Below, piece after piece: positions 8,206 to 14,703 of a stretch of DNA of 14,703 nucleotides. The DNA lies in assembly GCA_023263825.1 (NCBI GenBank), contig JALQUJ010000095.1, forward strand, positions 1 to 14,703, read 5' to 3'. The notes below the pieces were generated by a model that worked only from the letters and a program-made list of their open reading frames with translations, was not told the DNA's origin and did not search any database. The first letter of the stretch is position 1; the number at the start of each line of letters is the position of its first letter. The position numbers were made by a program, and so were the translations under genes. Source of the stretch: Porticoccus sp. Lineage in GTDB: Bacteria; Pseudomonadota; Gammaproteobacteria; Pseudomonadales; Porticoccaceae.

Positions 8206-9616
8206 AGGTATTTATCAAGTTCCTGAAATGCGCCGAATTCGCCGTATTCACTTTATTGGTATTGGCGGCAGCGGTATGTGTGGTATTGCAGAAGTGCTGC
8301 TGAACCAGGGCTATGAAATATCCGGCTCTGATTTAGGGGTTAACAATAATACCCGCCGTTTAGAAAAATTAGGGGCAACCATCCAAAGGGGTCATGTACC
8401 TGAGAATGTAAATGACGTCGATGTGGTGGTGAAGTCTTCAGCAGTCACCATGGATAACCCTGAAATTGTCAGTGCGAGGGAGCAACGAATCCCTGTTGTG
8501 CGTCGGGCAGAGATGTTGGCCGAATTAATGCGCTATAGGCATGGTGTGGCCGTAGCCGGTACCCACGGTAAAACCACAACGACCAGCTTATTGGCATCTA
8601 TATTGGCCGCTGAAGGAAAGGATCCTACCTTTGTGATTGGTGGTTTGGTGAAGGGTGCCAATACGAATGCTCGTTTGGGTGAGAGTCGTTACTTGGTGGC
8701 AGAAGCCGATGAAAGTGATGCTTCTTTTTTGCACCTGCAACCCATGGTGGCAGTCATTACAAATATTGATGCAGACCATATGGAAACCTACGGCTTTGAC
8801 TTTAATAAGTTGAAGCAAACCTTTGTTGAGTTTCTTCACAATCTGCCTTTCTACGGTCTTGCCGTGCTTTGCATTGATGACCCGGTGGTAAGGGGTATTC
8901 TGCCCGAGGTTTCCCGCCCAGTGCTGACCTATGGTTTTGCTGATGATGCAGATTACCGAATTGAAAATGTGTCCATGGAGCAGCGCCATAGTCAGTTTCA
9001 AGTACATCGCCCTGATCATTCTAAACCCCTGGATATTGAGATGAATATTCCAGGTGTTCACAACGTATTAAATGCAACAGCAGCCATTGCTGTTGCCACT
9101 GATGAAGGTATGTCGGATAAGGCAATCCAGAATGGCTTGGTTGAGTTTCAAGGCGTTGGGCGCCGCTTTGAGATTTATGGTGAATACCCTGTTGGTAATG
9201 GTGATGCCATGTTGGTGGATGATTACGGTCATCACCCAAGGGAAGTCGCAGCCACGATTAAAGCAGTGAGAGAAGGGTGGCCAAAGAAGCGTTTGGTTAT
9301 GGTGTTTCAGCCCCATCGATATACCCGAACCCGCGATCTTTACGAAGACTTTGTGCAAGTACTGTCGAGCTGTGATGTGCTGTTGCTGTTAGAGGTTTAT
9401 TCCGCGGGTGAGGAAGAAATTCCTGGTGCGGATAGCAGAGCCCTGTGTCGCAGTATTCGTCAGCGTGGACTGGTTGATCCAATTTATGTGCAAGATATTG
9501 AAGAAGTAGGTGATGTGCTCAAAGACGTTGTTCAGGGTGGCGACATGGTGATCACTCAGGGAGCGGGCAGTGTTGGCAAGTTGGTGAAAATTTTGGCGGA
9601 TAGGAAGCTTGTGTAA
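8195..9616 (+). CDS. murC: MurC, UDP-N-acetylmuramate:L-alanine ligase
   Basis: MurC catalyses the first amino acid addition to UDP-MurNAc, using ATP and L-alanine in the cytoplasm. The protein has 473 residues. The N-terminal Rossmann-like loop is HFIGIGGSGMCGIAEVLL, the ATP loop GTHGKT is at 122-127, and further family motifs are EADESDASFLHL, NIDADHMETYG, GVHNVLNA, GVGRRFE, DDYGHHP at 342-348 and FQPHRYTRTRDL. The GTG start at 8195 has GGAG 7 nt upstream and lies inside the end of murG. ATG 8228 (MRRIRRIHF) is an in-frame alternative, but Pseudomonas MurC also carries about a dozen residues before that point, which supports the GTG. Confidence 0.97.
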   Translation: MGSEGIYQVPEMRRIRRIHFIGIGGSGMCGIAEVLLNQGYEISGSDLGVNNNTRRLEKLGATIQRGHVPENVNDVDVVVKSSAVTMDNPEIVSAREQRIPVVRRAEMLAELMRYRHGVAVAGTHGKTTTTSLLASILAAEGKDPTFVIGGLVKGANTNARLGESRYLVAEADESDASFLHLQPMVAVITNIDADHMETYGFDFNKLKQTFVEFLHNLPFYGLAVLCIDDPVVRGILPEVSRPVLTYGFADDADYRIENVSMEQRHSQFQVHRPDHSKPLDIEMNIPGVHNVLNATAAIAVATDEGMSDKAIQNGLVEFQGVGRRFEIYGEYPVGNGDAMLVDDYGHHPREVAATIKAVREGWPKKRLVMVFQPHRYTRTRDLYEDFVQVLSSCDVLLLLEVYSAGEEEIPGADSRALCRSIRQRGLVDPIYVQDIEEVGDVLKDVVQGGDMVITQGAGSVGKLVKILADRKLV

Positions 9617-9643
9617 CAGGTGGGTAGAGTAAGGCCAGAGAGC

Positions 9644-10630
9644 ATGACGGAAACAGTAAATACATCAATGCAACAGAAATATGGCCGGGTTGGCGTGCTC
9701 TATGGTGGCGCTTCTGCCGAGCGGGATATTTCGTTGCTGTCAGGCAATTCAGTGATTAAGTCACTGCGGCGTAGTGGTGTAGATGTTGTGCCTATTGATG
9801 TCAGTAATGATTTGTTGCAGAGGCTGCCTGAACACCAATTAGATCGCGCGCTCATTATGTTGCATGGGCCGGGTGGTGAAGATGGCAGCTTGCAAGGGGC
9901 ATTACAGTTTTATGGTTTGCCCTATACCGGAAGCGGTGTATTTGCATCTGCATTGGCCATGGACAAGTTACACAGCAAACAATTTTGGCAAGGTGTTGGT
10001 GTACCCACTGCCAAGTTTGCCGCACTTAATGAGAATACTGATTGGCAGCAAACATTAAGCGACTTGGGTGGCGTGGTGATGGTGAAGCCTTCCCATGAGG
10101 GTTCAAGCCTGGGAATGACAAGAGCAGATACACCGGAAGCCTTGGAGAAAGCCTGGAAAGCAGCCGCGCAACTAGATAGCAGTGTGATTGCAGAACAGTG
10201 GATTACTGGTGCTGAGTATACCGTTGCCATGTTAGGTGGTGAGGTGTTGCCGGCAATTAAGCTTGAGACAGATCATGCTTTTTATGATTACGACGCGAAG
10301 TATTTGGCTGATGACACACGCTATTTGTGTCCCTGTGGTTTGCCGGTTGAGAAGGAAGAAGCCCTTCGTGCATTGGCAAGAAAAGCCTTCGAGAGTTTGG
10401 GTTGTAGCGGCTGGGGCCGAGTTGATGTGATGACCAATGCAGCAGGCGAATTTTTTGTGTTGGAGGTGAATACCGTGCCGGGTATGACCGATCACAGTTT
10501 GGTGCCATTGGCAGCTGCTGCCGCCGGATACAGTTTTGATGCATTGGTATTAAAAATATTAGATACCACTTTTTTAAGAGAACAATCAGCGATGCATAAA
10601 TCGTCGTTAAACACTAGAGCGAGCGTTTGA
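9644..10630 (+). CDS. ddlB: DdlB, D-alanine:D-alanine ligase
   Basis: This ATP-grasp enzyme joins two D-alanines to the dipeptide used by MurF. The N-terminal motif GGASAERDISLLSG contains E26, equivalent to the conserved N-terminal glutamate. K148 lies in MVKPSHEGSS, the ATP-binding and substrate loop. DYDAKYLADDTRY, GWGRVDVM and EVNTVPGMTDHSLVP with N276 complete the magnesium and substrate site. From ATG 9644 the protein has 328 residues. A GTG at 9620 is in frame but has no ribosome binding site, and its added residues are not conserved; ATG 9644 has AAGG at 9631-9634. ATG 9668 is a further alternative. It follows murC after 27 nt and precedes ftsQ by 4 nt. Confidence 0.95.
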   Translation: MTETVNTSMQQKYGRVGVLYGGASAERDISLLSGNSVIKSLRRSGVDVVPIDVSNDLLQRLPEHQLDRALIMLHGPGGEDGSLQGALQFYGLPYTGSGVFASALAMDKLHSKQFWQGVGVPTAKFAALNENTDWQQTLSDLGGVVMVKPSHEGSSLGMTRADTPEALEKAWKAAAQLDSSVIAEQWITGAEYTVAMLGGEVLPAIKLETDHAFYDYDAKYLADDTRYLCPCGLPVEKEEALRALARKAFESLGCSGWGRVDVMTNAAGEFFVLEVNTVPGMTDHSLVPLAAAAAGYSFDALVLKILDTTFLREQSAMHKSSLNTRASV

Positions 10631-10634
10631 GGCG

Positions 10635-11474
10635 ATGGCGATAAATCGTTTAAAAGCAGGAGTAGCTGGTCAGGGTGAGTCTTCGTCCTGGAAGGAAAAG
10701 CTGAGCTGGTTGTCTCGCAGTTTGTCGCTGTTGTTCGTTGTGGCTTTGATCACTGGCGTGATATGGGGTGGTGAAAAAGTATTTCATAAGCTGGATGTTC
10801 CTATTGGGGTTATCTCCGTTAAAGGGCAATTTAGCTATGTGGACCAAGGTGAGGTTCAGCGCCGAGTAGAGCCTTTAGTTGATGGCGGGATTCTAAGTTT
10901 GAATCTTGGTGGTATTCGAGGACAGCTGGAGTTGCACCCCTGGATAGAGCAGGCAACCGTTAGTCGTCAATGGCCAGGTGGTTTGGTTATTACAGTGAAA
11001 GAAGAAGTACCTATTGCTCGTTGGGGCAAGACGGGTTTTTTAAATAGCCGTGGAGAGATGTTGGAAATACCGGATAACAGCATTTTGGCCCATTTACCTT
11101 TATTACAGGGTGGCGTGAATACTGAACGTTCATTGATGAAAGCGTATCGTGAGATCGCTCAATTGCTACAACCATCAAGTTTAAAGATAGCGAGCCTAAA
11201 GCGTGACGAGCGAGGTGCTTGGCAGTTGAGTTTGGTCAACGGGTTGGCGCTGATTATTGGGCGTGATCAAGTGATGGAAAAAATGCGTCGTTTTTTAGTG
11301 GTATGGACATCCACTTTAAAAGGAAAAGCGGAGCAAATTGTCAGTGTAGACATACGTTATGACAACGGTATTGCTGTGCAGTGGGATAAGCAGTCTATAG
11401 ACGAAAAAAATAAAGAAGAGCAATCGTTACAAGCATTAAAAACTAAAGTATCCAATTTATCGGGGAAGGTGTGA
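10635..11474 (+). CDS. ftsQ: FtsQ, divisome membrane protein with POTRA domain
   Basis: FtsQ is a bitopic inner-membrane protein that connects early and late divisome parts through FtsB and FtsL. The 279-residue protein has a short basic cytoplasmic N-terminus, one transmembrane helix at about residues 30-46 (LSLLFVVALITGVIWGG), and a periplasmic POTRA domain at about 57-126 beginning IGVISVKGQFSYVD and ending VTVKEEVPIARWG. The FtsQ beta domain follows, with FLNSRGEML and a C-terminal tail rich in charged residues. Sequence conservation is low, as is normal for this family, so the call rests on architecture, the POTRA motifs and position between ddlB and ftsA. ATG 10635 has only GAGG (10629-10632) very close upstream, so translation is probably coupled to ddlB. 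Confidence 0.94.
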   Translation: MAINRLKAGVAGQGESSSWKEKLSWLSRSLSLLFVVALITGVIWGGEKVFHKLDVPIGVISVKGQFSYVDQGEVQRRVEPLVDGGILSLNLGGIRGQLELHPWIEQATVSRQWPGGLVITVKEEVPIARWGKTGFLNSRGEMLEIPDNSILAHLPLLQGGVNTERSLMKAYREIAQLLQPSSLKIASLKRDERGAWQLSLVNGLALIIGRDQVMEKMRRFLVVWTSTLKGKAEQIVSVDIRYDNGIAVQWDKQSIDEKNKEEQSLQALKTKVSNLSGKV

Positions 11475-11483
11475 GGTCGAAAA

Positions 11484-12722
11484 ATGGCGAACTCAAGTGA
11501 AGAACAATTGATTGTCGGGCTGGATATTGGGACCTCTAAGGTGGTTTCCATTGTCGGTCAGACAGGCTCTGATGGGACTCTCGAAATCGTGGGTACTGGG
11601 TTGCACCCTTCTTCCGGTTTGAAAAAAGGTGTTGTGGTCAATATTGAATCCACTGTTCATTCAATTCAGCGTGCCATTGAAGAAGCAGAATTAATGGCCG
11701 GCTGTCATATACATTCAGTCTTTGCTGGTATTGCTGGCAGTCATATACGCAGCTTGAATTCCCACGGGATCGTCGCTATTCGAGATCGTGAAGTGCTACC
11801 TCTGGATATTGAACGGGTTATCGATGCTGCCAGGGCCGTGGCGATTCCTGCTGATCAGGAAATACTCCATGTACTGCCCCAGGAATTCATTATCGATAAC
11901 CAGGAAGGGGTGAGAGAGCCGCTGGGTATGTCCGGTGTTCGTCTTGAGTCGAAAGTACATTTGGTGACCTGTGCTGCCAATGCAGCTCAAAACATTAAAA
12001 AATGTATCCGTCGATGTGGTCTTGAAGTAGACGATATTATTTTAGAGCAGTTGGCCTCCAGCTATGCCGTGCTAACAGAAGACGAGAAGCAATTGGGTGT
12101 GTGCTTGGTAGATATCGGTGGTGGTACTACGGATATTGCCATTTTCACCGATGGTGCTATTCGACACACTGGCGTCATTCCAATTGCGGGGGACCAGGTC
12201 ACTAATGATATTGCCCATGCTTTGAGAACACCGACGGCCCACGCCGAAGAGCTAAAAATCAAATATGCCTGCGCGCTGGCGAAATTGGCAGGTCCTGAAG
12301 AAACCATCAAGGTTCCAAGTGTCGGAGATCGCCCGCATCGTGATTTGTCACGACAGGCATTGGCCGAAGTTATTGAACCACGATATGACGAATTATTTAC
12401 TTTGGTGCAAGCCGAATTACGTCGAAGTGGTTTCGAGGACCTGGTAGCTGCGGGAATGGTACTGACGGGTGGCACGGCCAAAATGGAAGGTGTTATTGAG
12501 CTGGCGGAAGAGATTTTCCATATGCCCGTCAGATTAGGCGTCCCCCATAACATCAAAGGCTTGACCGATATCGTTGATAACCCAATTTATTCAACAGGTG
12601 TTGGTTTGCTTCTTTATGGCATGCAACAACAGGCTGAAGGTTCTGCGCCATCCAAACGCAGAGAGAGCAGCGGTGAAGGATTTATGAGCCGGGTTAAAGG
12701 CTGGTTTCAGGGTAATTTATAA
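11484..12722 (+). CDS. ftsA: FtsA, actin-like membrane tether of the Z ring
   Basis: FtsA is an actin-family ATPase that anchors FtsZ to the inner membrane and recruits later division proteins. Of its 412 residues, GLDIGTSKV at 12-20 forms the first phosphate loop. LVDIGGGTTDIAIF, with D210 and GGGTTD, forms the second, and LTGGTAKMEGV forms the adenosine motif. The SHMA-type 1c subdomain lies between them (IRSLNSHGIVAIRDREV). The C-terminal SRVKGWFQGNL at 402-412 is the expected amphipathic membrane-targeting helix. GAGG at 11473-11476 lies 7 nt before the ATG. It sits 9 nt after ftsQ and 44 nt before ftsZ, as in other gammaproteobacteria. Confidence 0.98.
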   Translation: MANSSEEQLIVGLDIGTSKVVSIVGQTGSDGTLEIVGTGLHPSSGLKKGVVVNIESTVHSIQRAIEEAELMAGCHIHSVFAGIAGSHIRSLNSHGIVAIRDREVLPLDIERVIDAARAVAIPADQEILHVLPQEFIIDNQEGVREPLGMSGVRLESKVHLVTCAANAAQNIKKCIRRCGLEVDDIILEQLASSYAVLTEDEKQLGVCLVDIGGGTTDIAIFTDGAIRHTGVIPIAGDQVTNDIAHALRTPTAHAEELKIKYACALAKLAGPEETIKVPSVGDRPHRDLSRQALAEVIEPRYDELFTLVQAELRRSGFEDLVAAGMVLTGGTAKMEGVIELAEEIFHMPVRLGVPHNIKGLTDIVDNPIYSTGVGLLLYGMQQQAEGSAPSKRRESSGEGFMSRVKGWFQGNL

Positions 12723-12752
12723 ATTTTTGTTTTAACTTTAGGCAGGGTAAAC

Positions 12753-12758
12753 GAGGGG
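12753..12758 (+). promoter_or_regulatory. Ribosome binding site of ftsZ
   Basis: GAGGGG lies 8 nt before ATG 12767 within the 44-nt ftsA-ftsZ spacer. Unlike most genes here, ftsZ has a ribosome binding site outside the preceding gene, which allows independent translation at a high level. Confidence 0.7.
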
Positions 12759-12766
12759 TAATCGTT

Positions 12767-13948
12767 ATGTTTCAAATCGTAGAGAACGTGCCGGATAGCG
12801 CGGAAATTAAGGTAATCGGTGTTGGTGGTGGTGGTGGTAATGCACTTCGCCATATGATGGAGAGCAGCGTTGATGGGGTAGAATTTATCTGCGCCAATAC
12901 GGATGCCCAGGCACTGAAGGATATCGGCGATGCAACCATCCTACAGTTGGGTAATGGCCTGACTAAAGGGTTGGGTGCGGGAGCTAATCCTGATGTGGGC
13001 CGCCAGGCTGCCATGGAGGACCGTGATCGCATTGCCGATGTGCTCCAGGGGTCTGACATGGTCTTCATTACTGCAGGTATGGGTGGTGGAACCGGAACCG
13101 GTGCAGCACCTATTGTTGCTGATGTAGCTAAAGAGCTAGGCATTCTGACTGTTGCTGTTGTGACTCGCCCCTTTATTTTTGAAGGGCGTAAGCGCATGGC
13201 TGTTGCTGAAGAGGGACTGAAAGAGCTTAAAGATAAAGTGGATTCTTTGATTACAGTCCCCAATGAAAAACTGTTACAAGTGCTAGGCAAGACAACCAGT
13301 TTGCTAGAAGCATTTAAGGCGGCTAACGATGTTTTGCTGGGCGCTGTTCAGGGGATTGCTGATCTAATTATTCGTCCAGGAATGATCAACGTGGATTTTG
13401 CCGATGTCCGTACGGTGATGTCAGAAATGGGTCAGGCTATGATGGGTACGGGTGAGGCGGTAGGTGAAGAGAGAGCCCGCGAAGCTGCTGAAACGGCTAT
13501 CCATAGTCCACTGTTGGAAGATATTAATCTGCAGGGTGCCCGTGGTATTTTGGTTAATATTACTGCTGGTCCAGATTTGTCTTTGGGTGAGTTCTCCGAT
13601 GTGGGTGACACGGTTGAAGCTTTTGCCTCGGATAATGCGACCGTTGTTGTTGGTACTGTGATTGATCCGGATATGGCCGATAGACTTCGTGTAACTGTTG
13701 TTGCGACTGGACTTGGCCAGCCTGTTGAACGGAAGCAGCCAACAAAAGTCGTGGACAATACCCCTGTTGCCGAAGTAAATGCGATGAAGAGCAGTGGTGA
13801 GATGGATTACGATGCGTTGGAAAAACCAACGATTATTCGTCGTGAGCCACGGGGAAACGAGGCTGTTGCACGTAAGCTTGATGCCAGGACTGATCCGGAT
13901 ATGGACTATTTGGATATTCCCGCATTTTTACGTCGACAAGCAGACTAG
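12767..13948 (+). CDS. ftsZ: FtsZ, tubulin-like GTPase forming the division ring
   Basis: FtsZ polymerises in the cytoplasm into the ring that directs septation. The 393-residue protein has the tubulin signature GGGTGTG at 106-112, preceded by GVGGGGGNA and NTDAQAL. The synergy loop NVDFADVR has D210 and D213, which activate GTP hydrolysis in the neighbouring subunit. After the core there is a variable linker of roughly 60 residues, and the protein ends with MDYLDIPAFLRRQAD (379-393), the conserved C-terminal peptide that binds FtsA and ZipA. All catalytic residues are intact and length is normal (E. coli has 383). The downstream spacer to lpxC is 306 nt, marking a likely transcript boundary. 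Confidence 0.99.
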   Translation: MFQIVENVPDSAEIKVIGVGGGGGNALRHMMESSVDGVEFICANTDAQALKDIGDATILQLGNGLTKGLGAGANPDVGRQAAMEDRDRIADVLQGSDMVFITAGMGGGTGTGAAPIVADVAKELGILTVAVVTRPFIFEGRKRMAVAEEGLKELKDKVDSLITVPNEKLLQVLGKTTSLLEAFKAANDVLLGAVQGIADLIIRPGMINVDFADVRTVMSEMGQAMMGTGEAVGEERAREAAETAIHSPLLEDINLQGARGILVNITAGPDLSLGEFSDVGDTVEAFASDNATVVVGTVIDPDMADRLRVTVVATGLGQPVERKQPTKVVDNTPVAEVNAMKSSGEMDYDALEKPTIIRREPRGNEAVARKLDARTDPDMDYLDIPAFLRRQAD

Positions 13949-13964
13949 GTTTGCTCTTTATTAC

Positions 13965-13997
13965 GGTGTCCTATAGGTTAATTAAGGTGCCCTATAG
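13965..13997. repeat. Direct repeat GGTGYCCTATAG, two copies 21 bp apart
   Basis: Copies at 13965-13976 and 13986-13997 agree at 11 of 12 positions and start 21 bp apart, about two helical turns. Each contains the palindromic core CTATAG. The distance would suit a protein binding both copies on one face of the helix, but no known regulator is recognised. Confidence 0.55.
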
Positions 13998-14002
13998 AGA
14001 GA

Positions 14003-14014
14003 TACCTTAAGGTA
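14003..14014. repeat. 12-bp perfect palindrome TACCTTAAGGTA
   Basis: A perfect inverted repeat without spacer, 54 nt after the ftsZ stop. It might be an operator-like site or chance; a loop-less palindrome is a poor RNA hairpin. Confidence 0.5.
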
Positions 14015-14019
14015 GAAAA

Positions 14020-14046
14020 GGGTACTGATAATAAAGTACCCCGTTT
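14020..14046 (+). terminator. Hairpin after ftsZ, possible weak terminator
   Basis: GGGTACT (14020-14026) pairs perfectly with AGTACCC (14035-14041) around an 8-nt loop, GATAATAA. Only a short run of three T follows (14044-14046), so it is a weak candidate for an intrinsic terminator and could instead be a 3'-end stabilising or attenuating hairpin. Confidence 0.3.
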
Positions 14047-14105
14047 CATGGGGCCGTCTGGCACTACCCCTCTATATCGCCAGCGGTCCATGATCATTGC
14101 TTGAG

Positions 14106-14135
14106 TTGGAGCTAAGGATGCAGTTCTGCTAGTAT
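14106..14135 (+). promoter_or_regulatory. Candidate extended -10 promoter for lpxC
   Basis: TGC-TAGTAT at 14127-14135 resembles an extended -10 element (TGn plus 4 of 6 matches to TATAAT). TTGGAG at 14106-14111 is a weak -35 with an 18-nt spacer. A second possibility is TTGATG at 14154-14159 with TTTAAT at 14180-14185, but its 20-nt spacer is long. Position between ftsZ and lpxC supports a promoter here; the exact one is uncertain. Confidence 0.25.
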
Positions 14136-14224
14136 TGCGGCCTAGTTTTATGTTTGATGGAAGTAGTGTGGCTGTAGCTTTTAATAGAAGCTCGCCCCAA
14201 ACAAACGCAACCTTCACAAATATA

Positions 14225-14251
14225 TGGGTGACTTAAGATTGGGCGACCTAA
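14225..14251. repeat. Direct repeat TGGGYGACYTAA just before the lpxC start
   Basis: TGGGTGACTTAA (14225-14236) and TGGGCGACCTAA (14240-14251) match at 10 of 12 positions with a 15-bp period. The second copy ends 3 nt before the lpxC ATG and occupies the space where a ribosome binding site would be expected. Confidence 0.55.
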
Positions 14252-14254
14252 ATA

Positions 14255-14695
14255 ATGATTAGACAGCGCACATTAAATAATATGATTCGCGCTACTGGTG
14301 TGGGTTTACACACTGGTGAAAAAGTGTACCTGACATTGCATCCGGCCCCTGTCAATACAGGCATCATTTTCCGTCGTACAGATCTCGATCCTGTCGTTGA
14401 GATTCATGCGAAAGCAGAGAATGTCGGAGAGACTACTCTATCTACAACATTAATGAATGGTGATGTTCGGGTTTCTACGGTTGAGCACTTGCTGTCGGCT
14501 ATGGCAGGTCTGGGAATAGACAATGCCATCATTGATGTGACTGCACCTGAAGTGCCTATTATGGATGGCAGTGCTGGCTGCCTTTTGGAGGCCTATCTTG
14601 TGCAGTCTTTGAGACCATTGTACATTTCAAGAAAGAGTCACCGTTCTGCCTGCTTCTTCAGAGAGGGCCCAGAGAGGACACACAACTTCATTTGA
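14255..14695 (+). CDS. lpxC: LpxC, UDP-3-O-acyl-GlcNAc deacetylase, N-terminal fragment with unrelated tail
   Basis: LpxC is the zinc deacetylase that commits UDP-acyl-GlcNAc to lipid A synthesis in the cytoplasm. Residues 1-108 (14255-14578) match the family very well: RATGVGLHTG, HPAPVNTGIIFRRTDL, STVEHLLSAMAGLGIDN with zinc ligand H78, and PEVPIMDGSAG. A full protein has about 300 residues. Here the match stops after GSAG, and the frame continues for 38 unrelated residues to a TGA at 14695. The catalytic glutamate that follows the zinc histidine is the family's E-H motif present here; the other ligands (an HxxxD-type pair near residues 238-242 in E. coli) are missing. I infer that 14579 onward is not lpxC sequence, so this is a partial gene at a faulty or chimeric contig end rather than a true short LpxC. 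There is no clear ribosome binding site before ATG 14255. Confidence 0.85.
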   Translation: MIRQRTLNNMIRATGVGLHTGEKVYLTLHPAPVNTGIIFRRTDLDPVVEIHAKAENVGETTLSTTLMNGDVRVSTVEHLLSAMAGLGIDNAIIDVTAPEVPIMDGSAGCLLEAYLVQSLRPLYISRKSHRSACFFREGPERTHNFI

Positions 14696-14703
14696 AGAGA
14701 TCT
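14579..14703. other. Terminal segment unrelated to lpxC, probably chimeric or foreign
   Basis: These last 125 nt do not encode LpxC in any forward frame. The frame beginning at 14581 starts with Pro-Phe, as LpxC should, and stays open for 41 codons to the edge, but then reads GGLSCAVFETIVHFKKE, unlike the family. There are 29 C and 29 G but only one CpG, where about 6.7 would be expected by chance, in contrast to the CpG-containing bacterial sequence before it. The segment ends exactly in AGATCT, a BglII site, possibly by chance. I do not recognise its source. Confidence 0.6.

Larger units (their letters stand above)
13949..14254. other. ftsZ-lpxC intergenic region, no gene seen
   Basis: This 306-nt spacer contains no convincing coding frame. 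In order it holds two copies of GGTGYCCTATAG (13965 and 13986), the palindrome TACCTTAAGGTA (14003-14014), a hairpin at 14020-14041, promoter-like sequences around 14106-14185, and a TGGGYGACYTAA repeat pair just before lpxC. In related bacteria lpxC often has its own promoter and leader, so this is the expected place for the end of the ftsZ transcript and the start of lpxC expression. Confidence 0.7.

Noticed and set aside
8588..9061. 157-codon open frame on the minus strand inside murC
   Set aside because: It has no recognised family, is enclosed by a well-conserved gene on the other strand and has no independent promoter or ribosome binding evidence.
12062..12556. 164-codon open frame on the minus strand inside ftsA
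   Set aside because: It is a shadow of ftsA with low-complexity Ser/Pro composition and no supporting features.
12772..13290. 172-codon open frame on the minus strand inside ftsZ
   Set aside because: It mirrors the codon pattern of a highly conserved gene, is rich in Ser, Pro and Thr, has no recognisable domain, and lies opposite an intact ftsZ.
14093..14250. Small reading frames in the ftsZ-lpxC spacer, including a minus-strand one covering 13978-14217
   Set aside because: No ribosome binding site or recognisable protein sequence, and the region looks like regulatory spacer.

Overview
This window is an almost intact division and cell wall (dcw) cluster of a Gram-negative bacterium, all on the + strand. 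The order is ftsI (3' end only), murE, murF, mraY, murD, ftsW, murG, murC, ddlB, ftsQ, ftsA, ftsZ and lpxC (5' part only). This is the classical gammaproteobacterial order, with ddlB-ftsQAZ-lpxC at the distal end. Protein details recalled from known families (MurC opening around MRRIRRIHFIGIGG, MurD opening like the short Pseudomonas form, FtsZ ending LDIPAFLRRQAD, the meso-diaminopimelate DNPR motif in MurE) suggest a gammaproteobacterium of the Pseudomonas/Cellvibrio type, with moderate GC. The exact genus cannot be read from the sequence.

Layout: positions 1-7139 hold the end of ftsI, murE, murF, mraY, murD and ftsW. Positions 7120-10630 hold murG, murC and ddlB. Positions 10635-13948 hold ftsQ, ftsA and ftsZ. 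Nearly all junctions are overlaps or gaps under 50 nt (ftsI/murE 1-nt overlap, murE/murF 11, murD/ftsW 4, ftsW/murG 20, murG/murC 11), which implies a long co-transcribed, translationally coupled operon. Only two breaks are larger: about 75 nt before murD and 306 nt between ftsZ and lpxC.

The genes form one pathway. MurC, MurD, MurE and MurF build the UDP-MurNAc-pentapeptide, and Ddl supplies D-Ala-D-Ala. MraY and MurG make lipid I and lipid II. FtsW and FtsI polymerise and crosslink septal peptidoglycan, while FtsQ, FtsA and FtsZ form the divisome scaffold. LpxC commits precursor to lipid A.

No new gene system is visible, and every long reading frame is a known dcw gene. The observations most worth checking are these. 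(1) LpxC homology stops abruptly after residue 108 at about 14578, and the last 125 nt are unrelated and CpG-poor, which looks like a chimeric join or contaminating sequence. (2) MurD carries a triple in-frame hexapeptide repeat. (3) The ftsZ-lpxC spacer holds two sets of direct repeats, a palindrome and a hairpin. (4) An AUGUGA start-stop element lies at the murD start.
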